Shown here: positions 54,740 through 64,000 of the stretch, piece after piece
How the letters are laid out: each line of letters starts with the position of its first letter
Numbering within the stretch: the first letter of the stretch is position 1
Origin: Cercis canadensis
Lineage: Eukaryota; Streptophyta; Magnoliopsida; Fabales; Fabaceae
DNA: 64,000 nt
Assembly: GCA_003255065.1 (NCBI GenBank)
Contig: QAOA01008571.1
Coordinates: 62,001 to 126,000 of the forward strand
Direction: 5' to 3'
The notes under the pieces: generated by a model
What the model saw: the letters and a program-made list of their open reading frames with translations, nothing else
The model's database searches: none
What the model was told of the DNA's origin: nothing
Program-made: the position numbers and the translations under genes

Positions 54740-56782
54740 ATGGATGAACAAGAGCAAATTAAAGTCCAAGAAGAAATGCAGAAAGACATCAATGAGCTGA
54801 AAGATAAGTTGACTCAAATAGCAACCCAGATCAAGAAGGGAATCCTTCAAATAGCAAGAAGGGAATCCTTCAAATAGCAACCCAGATCAAGGACAAGATA
54901 CACCTCCTTACCTACTAGGTTTTACTCCTTTTCATGACCCTGCACAACAGCAAGTCTTCAATCCTAATATACTGCCATTAACTGGGCCAACTGACTTTAG
55001 GTCTGTTCTCGTGCAAAATCCTCTTAATAACCCTCATGATGCTAACACATCAATCCTTCCAAACACATTTCCTTATAGCTTGACGCCTAATCCAACACAA
55101 AATCCTTCACAATAACAAATCGTTAATCCCCATGACATAAATATGTCATCAAATACTTTTCCATTTGGATTTAATCCCATTCAGGGGCAAAATTCATGCA
55201 GTCACATATCGTAAATCCTCATGATACGATGCCCGTGCAATCAAATGCTCATCCTCCCCTTGTCCCTATTACCATATACATGCAACCAACTGGGTATTCA
55301 TACCCACATTCAGCACCACAAGTTTGCTTTCAAAGACCTACTGGCGAAGGTCCGATGAATCCAATTGATATCCCTGGCCCAGATGAACCAAAAGCAGAAT
55401 CAATGAGCAAGGGAAAACTTGAAGTCTTAGAAGAATGATTGCGAACCATCGAAGGGACTAATGCTTATGGTGTTGTGGACGCAACTGAGTTTTGTCTTGA
55501 CCCGAATGTTATCATCCCTCCTAAATTTAAAGTGCCAGATTTCAATAAGTACAATGGAACCGCATGTCCAAAAAGTCATTTGACTATGTACTGTCGAAAG
55601 ATGGCATCTTATGCACATGACGATAAGTTGCTAATCCATTTCTTTCAAGATAGCCTAACTGGGGTAGCTGCACTATGGTATACACATTTGGACCGAGCTC
55701 GAATACGGTGTTGGAAAGACTTGGCAGATGCATTTTTGAGACAATATAAATATAATATTGACATGGCTCCAGATAGGATGCAGCTGCAAAATATGGAAAA
55801 GAAAGCCACTGAGACATTCAAAGAATATGCTAAAAAATGGTGAGAAATTGCTACTCAAGTGGATCCCCCATTGTCTGATAAGGAGATGGTGGCTATGTTC
55901 ATTAACACTCTTCAGTCTCCTTTCTTCGATCGAATGATAGGAAGTGCTTCTAACAACTTCTCTGATGTTGTTACTATTGGTGAAAGGATCGAAAATAGAG
56001 TTAAAAGTGGAAAAATAATTGAAAATCCTAATTCAATGGGAGCTACCAATCCAAAGAAACCTCTACTATTTAAAAAGAAAGAAGGTGAAGTCCATGCTGC
56101 AACGTATGAGGAAGAACAGGGAAAAGGACCTATGTATGGGAGGCCTAATCATTCATCCACATTTGCTCACCACTCTCAACCATAATTTATGCTCTACTCA
56201 CATATAGCAAATGCATCTCAAGCTCCGCACCCTCAGCCTTACCCAACACCATCACCCTATCGTGCGCCTTCTCCTTATCAGCACCAAACACCCAAAGTGA
56301 TGCCACAACAGATGAATCAACCTCTACCTCAAAACTCAAATGCCTATCAAAAGAGGACTCAAAATGGTTAAGAGAGAAAGCCAATCCAATATGACTCCAT
56401 CCCCATGACATATGCTGAATTGCTACCTCATCTTATCCAAAACAACTTAGCAGCTCAATGCCCATGGACGCCACAAGGACCCCCATTCCCAAGAGGATAT
56501 CATCCAAATGCGCGATGTGATTATCATGGAGGAGCTATTGGTCCTTCTACAAAAAGATGTATAGCCCTAAAAAATAAAGTTCAATCTCTGATAAATGCTA
56601 AATGGTTAAACTTTAAGGAAGGGGCTCCCAACATACATCAAAATCCTTTGCCTAATCATGGGAATCCCAGAGTGAATGCTGTTGAAGACAGTACAAAACA
56701 ATACAACAAAAAGATGGTGAATGAGATTACAACATCAATGAATACAATCTTTGAGGCTTTGTCAAAAGCTGGCGTGCTGTAA
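54740..56782 (+). pseudogene. gag: Element C gag, broken
   Basis: It starts at ATG 54740 (MDEQEQIKVQEEMQKDINEL). A 23-nt tandem duplication (54833-54855 = 54856-54878) shifts the frame soon after. The capsid core is clear at 55439-56185: FCLDPNVIIPPKFKVPDFNK, THLDRARIRCWKDLADAFLR, TFKEYAKKW*EIATQV with a TGA, then MVAMFINTLQSPFFDRMIG. A Pro/Gln-rich part follows, then PMTYAELLPHLIQNNLAAQC and a C-x2-H...C pattern (CDYHGGAIG...KRC) of the Tat gag zinc region, repeated in weaker form near 56830 (KFHGRAVGHSIENCVDF). Several stops. It would form the particle. Confidence 0.8.
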
Positions 56783-57228
56783 ACACAATCAGATTAGCAG
56801 TGCGAAAATCATGGAAGGAATATGTATAAATTCCATGGAAGGGCAGTTGGACATTCTATTGAAAATTGCGTTGATTTCAAAGATACCCTTCAAGGCCTAA
56901 TGGACAAACAGCTAATTCAAGTAAGTTGTGAACTTGAGAGTAATTAGGTGGATGTGGTTGAGAAATCGATATTTTCGCCAAGTCAAGAAGATCAGGTATT
57001 CATAGGCACTCAAGCCTCTGTAAATACCTACCAATTGGCAAGCTATCCATTAATACTCCAAAGCCATTAGTGCTTCATTATACTAAGAAAATTGGCCCAG
57101 AAGCTTCTCTTGACCACTCTTACAGGCCGAAACCTATTACAATCCAAGTGCCAAATCCTTTTCCTTACAAGGATACAAAAGCTGTGCCATAGAAATATGA
57201 CTCTCAAATTCTTGAAGGCAACTCCCTT

Positions 57229-58356
57229 GTGGACCAGTTTAAGGCCTCATCTAGCTCTCAATTATTCTCAGCTATCACAAATATATCTGGAGTTAGTGGG
57301 ATGACCCAAAGTGGTCATTGTTATACCCCTGAAGAGTTGGAGGAACGACGGTTGAGGGAAATAGAAGGGCAACGTAAAGGGAAGAAGAAAGCAGAAGAAA
57401 ATTTCGCAAAGGGAGATAAGCAAAATGAAAGAATAATGGAGGAACCCGTAGAGGTCAAATGCGATGAGCACAAGGAAAGTATATCTGAAGCAGAGGCTTG
57501 TGAGTTTTTGAAAATCATTAAGCAAAGTGAATTCAAAGTGATCGAGCAATTGAATCGAACTGCTTCTCGAATATCATTGCTCTCCTTATTTTTAAACTCT
57601 AAACCTCATCGACAAGTGTTAACAAAGATATTAAATCAAGCTCATGTTTCTCATGACATCACCATTGACAAGTTAGGTGGCATTGTCGGCAATATCATTG
57701 CTGATAATTATATCACTTACACTGATGATGAGATACCTGCTGAAGGAATAGGGCATAATAAGGCGCTCCACATTTCTGTGAAATGCAAAGACCATATAAT
57801 AGCAAAGGTGCTTGTCGATAATGATTCTTCTCTAAATGTAATGCCAATATCAACGTTATCCAAATTGCCTATTGACAGGTCATACATGAAGTCTAGCACC
57901 ATGATCGTAAGGGCATTCGATGGAACGAGGAGAGAGGTAATTGGAGAAATGGATATCCCAATTCAGATCGGCCCTAATGAATTTAGCATAATATTTCAAA
58001 TAATGGATATTGCTCCGGCTTACAGTTGCTTGCTGGGACGACCTTGGATCCATTCTGCAGGTGCTGTGCCTTCTACCCTGCACCAAAGAGTGAAATTTAT
58101 AGTTAAAAACAAGTTGGTGATTGTTTTTGGTGAAAAGGATTTACTTGTATCCAAGCCTTCGTTAACTCCTTACATTGAAGCTGCTGAAGAGGCCCTTGAA
58201 ATAGCTTTCCAAACCTTCGAAGTTGCTAATGCCACTTACATTTGTGAATGGTCACAGATGCCAAAATCTCAACTATCCAATACTTCTGTAATGATGGCAA
58301 AGGTCATGCTAAAACAAGGATATGTACCTAGAGAAGGATTGGGGAAAAACAGTTGA
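57229..58356 (+). pseudogene. Element C aspartic protease region, active site altered
   Basis: 375 open codons. A charged linker (EERRLREIEGQRKGKKKAEE) leads to the retropepsin: VLVDNDSSLNVMPISTLSKL at about residues 194-213, then MIVRAFDGTRREVIGEMDIP and CLLGRPWIHSAGAVPSTLHQ. The catalytic Asp codon is kept (57817-57819), but the family has D-N-G-S here and this copy has D-N-D-S (57823-57825), a Gly-to-Asp change next to the active site. The piece ends in a stop inside the following G-patch (GLGKNS*). Confidence 0.8.
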
Positions 58357-58692
58357 GGTATTAAAGTGCCTCTGCAGCTTCGCGAAAAACATGAAAAATT
58401 TGGGTTAGGATATCAACCCACCAGAACTGATAGGAAGAGAGGCATGGAAGAAAAGAAAGAGAAAAAACTTGCTCGGCTAGAAAATAGAGAGCCAAGAATT
58501 GAAAGATTGCACACATGTGACTTATACCAAAGCTTTCGAAGTGGAGGAATACCATTTTCAGATCAAGTTTCAGCAATTGATTGCTTTGTCAATGAAGAAA
58601 TTAACTTTGTGTTTCCTAGTGGACCTAATGCTCAATTCAACAATTGGGAGATTGCTGAGTTTCCTGAAGTCTTAGAGTTTCACTCAGAGTAA
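58288..58692 (+). pseudogene. Element C G-patch domain and linker
   Basis: MMAKVMLKQGYVPREGLGKN, a stop at 58354, then GIKVPLQL and KFGLGYQPTR. The glycine spacing (GY.P..GLGKN..GI) is that of a G-patch, an RNA-binding module found behind the protease in several retroelements. The rest (ARLENREPRIERLHTCDLYQ) is a linker ending at TAA 58690. Confidence 0.7.
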
Positions 58693-58739
58693 TTCTACGA
58701 TACTAATCCTATTGCTCTGCCCAAGGCCTTAGGATAAGA

Positions 58740-58924
58740 TTTGTAAAATAGGCTTCATGTTTCTGTTTCAGTATTTTTCTTCATATAATAAATGCATGTT
58801 TCAGTTATCAAAATATCATCCTTTGTTCTCTTCATTTTCTTAATCTTCTAATCTCATTGTTCCATTGAATTAGCATTTTATTTTTGTCCATTCATTGCTC
58901 TCAATTTATTTCGAATCCTTGCAG
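58740..58924 (+). other. Probable intron of element C between protease and RT
   Basis: A T-rich stretch of about 180 bases without coding character ends in a good acceptor (ATTTCGAATCCTTGCAG, AG at 58923-58924). A donor could be TTTGTAAAAT (GT near 58741-58743), but several GTs are possible. Ogre elements have an intron at exactly this place, between protease and RT. Coding character resumes with KSDKLEDDIVTISPYDFEHP. Confidence 0.55.
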
Positions 58925-60090
58925 ATCTAAAAGTGATAAACTTGAAGATGATATTGTTACTATCTCACCTTATGATTTTGAACACCCAATGATTTTGAAC
59001 ACCCCATTAATTGTGTTGAGAATGATAAAGAAGAAGAATATGAGCCTTCCTCTGAACTTCTAAAATTAGTGGAACAAGAGGATGAAAAAATTGAACCTCA
59101 TGAAGTGTCAATAGAAGTGATTAATCTTGGGACTGAAGAAGAAAAAATAGAAGTCAAGATTGGCACCTCAATAAGGGAGACTGAACGCAAAAAGATGATT
59201 AAACTCCTTCATGATTACACTGATGTGTTTGCATGGTCTTATCAAGACATACTTGGGCTTGACACGGATATTGTCGTTCATAAGTTTTCATTAAAACCTG
59301 AATGTTTGCTAGTCAAACAAAAGCTGAGATGAATGAAAGCCGAAATGTCCTTAAAAATTAGAGAAGAAGTTAAAAAGCAATTTGATGCTGGTTTCCTCGC
59401 AGTGGCAAAATATATTGAATGGATCGTTAATATCGTTCCAGTTCCGAAAAAAGATGGAAAAGTTTGCATGTGTGTCGATTATCAGGATTTGAATAGAGCT
59501 AGCCCTAAAGATGACTTTCCACTACCACATATTGATGTACTTGTGGATAACACGACTAGACATTCTATTTTCTCTTTCATGGATGGTTTCTCAGGCTGTA
59601 ATCAAATAAAGATGGCTCCAGAAGACATGGAAAAGACAACTTTCACCACTCTATGGGGTACCTTCTGTTATAAAGTAATGTCGTTCGGTTTGAAAAATGC
59701 TGGGGCAACATATCAAAGGGCCATGGTAACCTTGTTTCATGACATGATGCACAAATAAATAGAAGTGTATGTCAATGACATAATTGCAAAATCTGAGACA
59801 GAAGAAAACCATATTGTTAACTTACAAAAGCTCTTTGATCGATTGAGAAAGTATCGGCTTTGTTTGAATCCAGCTAAATGCACATTTGGTGTAAGATTTG
59901 GAAAGCTCTTGGGGTTTGTGGTTAGTCAAAAAGGGATAGAAGTAGATCCTGATAAAGTTCGAACAATCTTAAAAATGTCAGCTTCTCGTACGGAGAAAGA
60001 GGTTCGAGGATTCTTGGGAAGATTAAATTACATTGCAAGATTTATATCTCAGTTAACTGCCACATGTGAACCCCTGTTTAAATTGCTGCG
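58925..60090 (+). pseudogene. pol: Element C reverse transcriptase, catalytic box mutated
   Basis: After an acidic lead-in with a 17-nt duplication (58974-58990) that shifts the frame, the RT reads KLLHDYTDVFAWSYQDILGL, a stop at 59330, VPVPKKDGKVCMCVDYQDLN, ASPKDDFPLPHIDVLVD, FMDGFSGCNQIKMAPEDMEK and MSFGLKNAGATYQRAM. A stop at 59756 comes just before VYVNDIIAKS, where the family has Y-V-D-D; the first Asp codon is AAT (59774-59776). Then LRKYRLCLNPAKCTFGVRFG and GFLGRLNYIARFI. Two stops, one shift and the lost catalytic Asp make it inactive. Confidence 0.85.
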
Positions 60091-60526
60091 CAAAAATCAA
60101 ACTTCCAAATGGGATGAAGATTGTCAAAGGGCATTTGAGAAAATTAAACAATACTTGCAAGAACCACCGATTCTAGTCCCACCAATACCAAGAAGGCCTC
60201 TCATTATGTATCTTACAGTGCTTGAAGGATCAATGGGTTGTGTACTGGGGCAACATGATGAATTGGGGAGAAAAGAACATGCCATTTACTACTTGAGCAA
60301 AAAGTTCACAAATTATGAGGCCAAATACTAATTGTTAGAACACACATGTTGTGCTCTGGCTTGGGCGGCTCATTGTTTGGGACAATATAAGTTGTATTAT
60401 ACAACTTGGCTAGTGTCTAAAATGGATCCAATCAAATGCATTTTTGAGAAACCAGCTCTCACAGGAAGAATCGCACGATGACAAGTTCTTTTATCTGAAT
60501 ACGACATCATTTATGTCACCCAAAAA
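60091..60526 (+). pseudogene. Element C first RNase H, broken
   Basis: Directly after RT: WDEDCQRAFEKIKQYLQEPP, LIMYLTVLEGSMGCVLGQHD, HAIYYLSKKFTNYEAKY*LL with TAA at 60329, then CALAWAAHCLGQYKLYYTTW, IFEKPALTGRIAR* with TGA at 60479 replacing Trp, then LLSEYDIIYV. This is the ordinary gypsy RNase H. The first catalytic acid position (family D) is not intact in the 'MYLTV' stretch. Confidence 0.75.
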
Positions 60527-61146
60527 GTGATAAAAGGAAGCGCATTAGCCGACTACTTAGCTAATCAACCAGTAGAAAACTACAGGTCGATGCAATGCGA
60601 TTTTTCGGATGAGGATATAATGGCATTATTCAAAGATAAAGAGACTTCAAGGGGTGAGAAGTGGACTTTGCTATTTGATAGAGCCTCCAATGCATTAGGG
60701 CATGGAATCGGCGCTGTGCTAATCTCTCCTGAAGAGAAGCTTATCCCAATTACCGCTAGGCTATGTTTTGACTGCACAAATAATATAGATGAGGATGAAG
60801 CATGCACCATGGGAATACAAGCAGCGATAGAATCAAAAGCAATAATTTTTTAGAAGTATATGGAGATTCAGCTTTGGTGATCAATCAACTGAAAGGGGAG
60901 TGGGAGACTCGAGATTCCAAATTGATCCCGTATCGTGACTACATAAAAGAGTTGTCTGGACAATTTGAGGAGATTACCTTTTGCCATATCCCTCAAGAAG
61001 ATAATCAGTTGGCCGATGCGCTGGCAACCTTATCCTCAATGTTCAAGATTGATAATGATAAAGAGATGCCTCTTATAAAGATGACTAGGCAAGATTGCCC
61101 AGCATACTGCTTAACAATGGAAGAAGAGCCTGACGGGAAACCATGA
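60527..61146 (+). pseudogene. Element C second, archaeal-type RNase H
   Basis: KWTLLFDRASNALGHGIGAV, RLCFDCTNNIDEDEACTMGI, a stop at 60851, then (in another frame) LEVYGDSALVINQLKGEW and HIPQEDNQLADALATLSSMF. This is the additional RNase H that marks the Tat lineage. The Asp of LLFD, of VYGDS and of ADALA are present; FDGAS of the family reads FDRAS here. It probably takes part in RNA removal, with a structural role for the first domain, by family knowledge. Broken by the stop and shift. Confidence 0.8.
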
Positions 61147-62391
61147 TATCAAGATATTAAATGTTTCATTAAAAGCAGGGAATACCCACCTAGTGCATCA
61201 GAAAATGACAAAAGAACCATAAGGAGATTAGCAATGGGTTTCTTCCTAAATGAGGATGTGTTATACAAAAGAAATTATGATACAGTGCTTCTGAGATGTG
61301 TTGATATACCAGAGGCAAAGAAGATCATTGAAGATGTGCATGAGGGTATTTGTGGAATACATGCAAATGGGCATGCCATGGCAAGAAAGATATTAAGGGT
61401 AGGGTATTATTGGTTGACAATGGAATTTGATTGCATTAATTATGTGAGAAAATGCCACAAATGTCAGATATATGTTGATAGAATCCATACACCACCTATA
61501 CCTCTAAATGTTTTATCGGCACCATAGCCATTCTCAATGTGGGGCATGAATGTTATAGGCCCGATCGAACCAAAAGCCTCGAATGGACATAGCTTCATCC
61601 TGGTTGCAATTGATTACTTCACAAAATGGGTTGAAGCTGCTTCTTATGCCCATGTAACAAAAGGAGTGGTGCTAAAATTCATCAAGAAGGAATTAATTTG
61701 TCGCTACGGTATACCTGAGAGGATCATTATGGATAATGCGATGAATTTGAACAGCAAGTTGATGACGGAACTATGTGAAATATTTAAGATAAGACATCAT
61801 AACTCATCCCCATATCGCCCGAAAATAAACGGAGCGGTTAAGGTAGCCAACAAAAACATCAAGAAAATCATCGGAAAGATGACCGTAACATACAAGGATT
61901 GGCATGATATGCTTCTTTTTGCTCTTCATGGCTATCGCACGTCAGTCCGCACTTCTACAGGGGCAACTCCTTTTTCACTAGTTTACGGGATGGAAGCTAT
62001 GCTTCCAATTGAGGTAGAAATACCCTCATTAAAGGTGATGATGGAGGCAGAATTAGAAGAAGCCGAATGGACACGAGCGCGATATGATCAATTAAACCTT
62101 AGTGAAAGGAAAAGACTGGTTGCGCTATGTCATGGCCAACTCTATCAAAGAAGGATGATGAGGGCTCACGCCAAGAAAGTACGATCGCGTCAATTTCAAG
62201 AAGGAGATTTGGTGTTGAAAAAGATCTTACCGATTCAAAAGGATCATCGTGGGAAATGGACTCCGAACTATGAAGGACCTTATGTGGTAAAGCGAGCTTT
62301 TTCTGGAGGAGCACTGATCCTTGCTAAGATGGATGGAGAAGAATTATTACGTCCTGTAAACTCAGATGTAGTCAAAAAATACTATGCATAA
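61147..62391 (+). pseudogene. Element C integrase, two of three catalytic residues lost
   Basis: HHCC zinc domain: HEGICGIHANGHAMARKIL ... CHKCQIYVDRIH (61339-61487). A TAG at 61525 replaces Trp in the next conserved stretch, then an 284-codon open frame covers the core and C-terminus. The DDE triad reads N (codon 61549-61551 in WGMNVIGPI; family WGMDVIGP), D (61732-61734, IIMDNAM) and K (61840-61842 in GAVKVANKNI; family GAVEAANKNI). Then LLFALHGYRTSVRTSTGATP, PFSLVYGMEAMLPIEVEIP and FQEGDLVLKK, GPYVVKRAFSGGALILAKMD. No chromodomain. Nearly full length but catalytically dead. Confidence 0.85.
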
Positions 62392-63280
62392 AGGGCATGC
62401 TTGTATTTTCTTTCATTCAATCAATGAAGTTGCTTTGTGCCATTTTGCTTTCCTTCAAAAAAAAAAATGAATAATTAACCCGCTAGGTTGAAAACCTGAA
62501 AAGGCCACCTAGGTAAAAGTTAGGGTTCCAAAAAGAGGGAAAGGGCTTGTCAAGGTCAAAGAGAGCAACACAGGCACTAAATATGGTGGAAGTTTTCATG
62601 GGAGTGAGAAATTTAAAGAAGTGGTCAATTATACAAAAAGGGTAAGATGATATTTAGAAGAGCCAATTATAGGGGTTTTCAGAATCATATACTGGGGCAG
62701 CTGTCATTATTCATCTTAAAAGTTTTCATCGGAAGAGCTGGAAATCTTATTCTACCTTCTTTTGTCGTTGATTTCACAATGCCATCATTGTGCCTTTTTC
62801 CATTTGAATGTTTAATCTTTTCCCATTTAGTCTATAATTATTTTCACCCGATTGTAACCCATTTTGCTAATTGAATATGCTTTCTCATGATGATTATATA
62901 CTGAAATGTGAAACATGTGTTAACTTTAGCTAAGCGTATCAAGAATTAAGTATGTGACATTCAAGAGCTTGTAGGGAACACACTGAATTCCCAAGCATAT
63001 ATCAGTTGAGAAAAAGACTAACCCTGCAGAAGAGGAGTTATCTCAAGAGTAATACTATTGGTTATCACTTCGTCTCATAAGGGAAAAACATGGATCCAAG
63101 AGTGGGCCATCTTTTTACCGACTATTAAGACTTTGCTGTTGTTCACCCTTGACATTGTCCGAACCAGTCATCCGAGGTCAAAGAAGTAAAAAGGAAATTT
63201 TCTAAAATAAAAAATGTTTCTCAAATTTAACATGTAAATTGACATACATGGAACATGTATTGCATATCATCCCCATCACC
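62392..63280 (+). other. Element C region behind pol
   Basis: Non-coding. The stretch AACCCGCTAGGTTGAAAACC...GGCCACCTAGG (62479-62514) contains a short inverted repeat, CTAGGT/ACCTAG. The rest shows no feature; a 3' LTR is not reached. Confidence 0.5.
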
Positions 63281-63295
63281 CATTTATTTTTCCTG

Positions 63296-64000
63296 CTGTT
63301 AAATCGAATCCACCTTTGCTGGGTCGAGCCCTGATACCCTGGGTCATTGTTTATTTTTCTTGCTATCAAATCGAATCCAGTTTGGATGGGTCGAGCCCGG
63401 ATACCCTGGGTCATCTGTTTATTTTTCTGGTTGTTAAATCGAATCCGGCCTGCTTGGGTCGAGCCCGGATACCCTGGGTCATTTGTTTAATTTTCCTGTT
63501 GTTAAATCGAATTCAACTTGGTTAGGTCGAGCCCGGATACCCTGGGTCATCTATTTAATTTTCTTGCTGTTAAATCGAATCCAGTTTGGCTAGGTCGAGC
63601 CCGGATACCCTGGGTCATTATTATTTTTTCTGTTGTTAAAGCAAATCCAGTTTGGCTGGGTCGAGCCTAGATACTCTGGGTCATTGTTAATTTTCATGTT
63701 GTTAAATCGATTCCAGTTTGGTTGGGTCGAGCCCGGATACCTTGGGTCAATGTTTAATTTCTTGTTGTTAAATCGAATCCAGTTTGGCTGGGTCAAGCCT
63801 GGATACTCAGGGTCATTGTTAATTTTCATATTGTTAAATCGATTCCAGTTTGGTTGGGTCGAACCCGGATACCTTGGGTCAAAGTTTAATTTTTCCTGTT
63901 GTTAAATCGAATTCAACTTGGCTAGGTCGAGCCCGGATACCCTGGGTCAATGTTTAATTTATTGTTGTTAAATTGAATGCAACTTGGCCAGGTTGAACCC
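63296..64000 (+). repeat. 66-68-bp tandem repeat array, continuing past the right edge
   Basis: The phrase GGGTCGAGCCCGGATACCCTGGGTCA recurs with spacings of 67, 68, 68, 68, 66, 66, 66, 66, 68 and 66 bases (starts at 63321, 63388, 63456, 63524, 63592, 63658, 63724, 63790, 63856, 63924, 63990). It is separated by TTTAATTTTCTTGTTGTTAA-type AT-rich parts and AAATCGAATCCAGTTTGG. Tandem arrays in this place are usual in Tat/Ogre elements. Open frames in it (FGWVEPGYLGS repeats) arise from the 66-base period. Confidence 0.9.

Larger units (their letters stand above)
49972..64000 (+). mobile_element. Element C: Tat/Ogre-type Ty3/gypsy retrotransposon, runs off the right edge
   Basis: A long 5' LTR, an extra ORF1 in front of gag, gag, protease with a G-patch, an apparent intron between protease and RT, RT, RNase H, a second archaeal-type RNase H, integrase, and a tandem array behind pol. 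The upstream ORF1, the intron at this place and the second RNase H together identify the Tat lineage, closest to Ogre. All ORFs carry stops or shifts. The 3' LTR is not in the window, so the left boundary (TGTTGATACC, 49972) is a best guess. Confidence 0.85.

Noticed and set aside
63202..63905. Open frames reading FGWVEPGYLGS repeats and their reverse
   Set aside because: Produced by the 66-bp tandem array, whose period is a multiple of three; not a gene.
63296..64000. CRISPR-like array
   Set aside because: Direct repeats are regular, but the spacers are also repeats, and the host is a plant; it is a tandem satellite-like array.
1..64000. tRNA, rRNA, bacterial-type operons or ribosome binding sites
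   Set aside because: None seen; tRNA-like matches are retrotransposon primer sites only.

Overview
This is a plant nuclear window, from a dicot and possibly a woody one. The evidence is spliced genes with GT-AG introns, a plastid ferredoxin-sulfite reductase, the nuclear photosystem II 5 kDa protein, a SAUR-type auxin-response gene end, and a dense load of plant transposons. Only two genes look intact: sulfite reductase (8 exons, + strand, 38773-43739) and PsbTn (single exon, - strand, 45348-45647). They sit about 1.6 kb apart in the one gene-rich island. Everything else I recognise is mobile DNA, gene remnants or AT-rich spacer. The Fagales-like feel of the sulfite reductase is only an impression.

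Left third (1-24432). A SAUR-like gene end reads off the left edge. From 2618 to 24432 lies a decayed Athila-type Ty3/gypsy element ('A', + strand) with gag, protease, RT, RNase H, integrase and an extra ORF downstream of integrase. A carries three younger insertions. One solo LTR (5099-6555) splits the protease and a second (10503-12174) lies behind the integrase. A related Athila derivative ('B', - strand, 17266-24307) lies inside A's 3' LTR and is bracketed by the 5-bp duplication ATAAA. B keeps gag and protease but has lost RT, RNase H and nearly all of integrase.

Middle (24433-38420). A 2.06-kb unit with PIF/Harbinger-like ends (GGGTCT..., TAA duplication) contains an intron-bearing, 5'-truncated PATRONUS/securin-like gene fragment. 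It is followed by a hairpin MITE, a broken CACTA element ending in TTTCTTGTAGTG that contains degenerate CCCTAAA telomere-like sequence, AT-rich spacer with a long (AT)(AG) microsatellite, and a plant-mobile-domain (MAIL-like) pseudogene with a Gln/Trp/Gly repeat tail.

Right part (38421-64000). After the sulfite reductase and PsbTn genes come a LINE zinc-domain remnant, a second hairpin MITE, and a complete TRIM (48513-49589, duplication GAGTT, initiator-Met primer site). The rest is a Tat/Ogre-type element ('C', + strand) running off the right edge: a long 5' LTR, an Ogre-type ORF1, gag, protease plus G-patch, a probable intron, RT, RNase H, a second (archaeal-type) RNase H, integrase, and a 66-68-bp tandem array. 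All coding parts of C are broken, and several catalytic residues are lost through changes that read as G-to-A.

Assembly caution: there are eight single Ns (11251, 27086, 30739, 33768, 34731, 34980, 35251, 46329). Most sit between copies of the same short or long sequence, which looks like unmerged contig ends; the 250-bp and roughly 742-bp 'duplications' there are probably artefacts.
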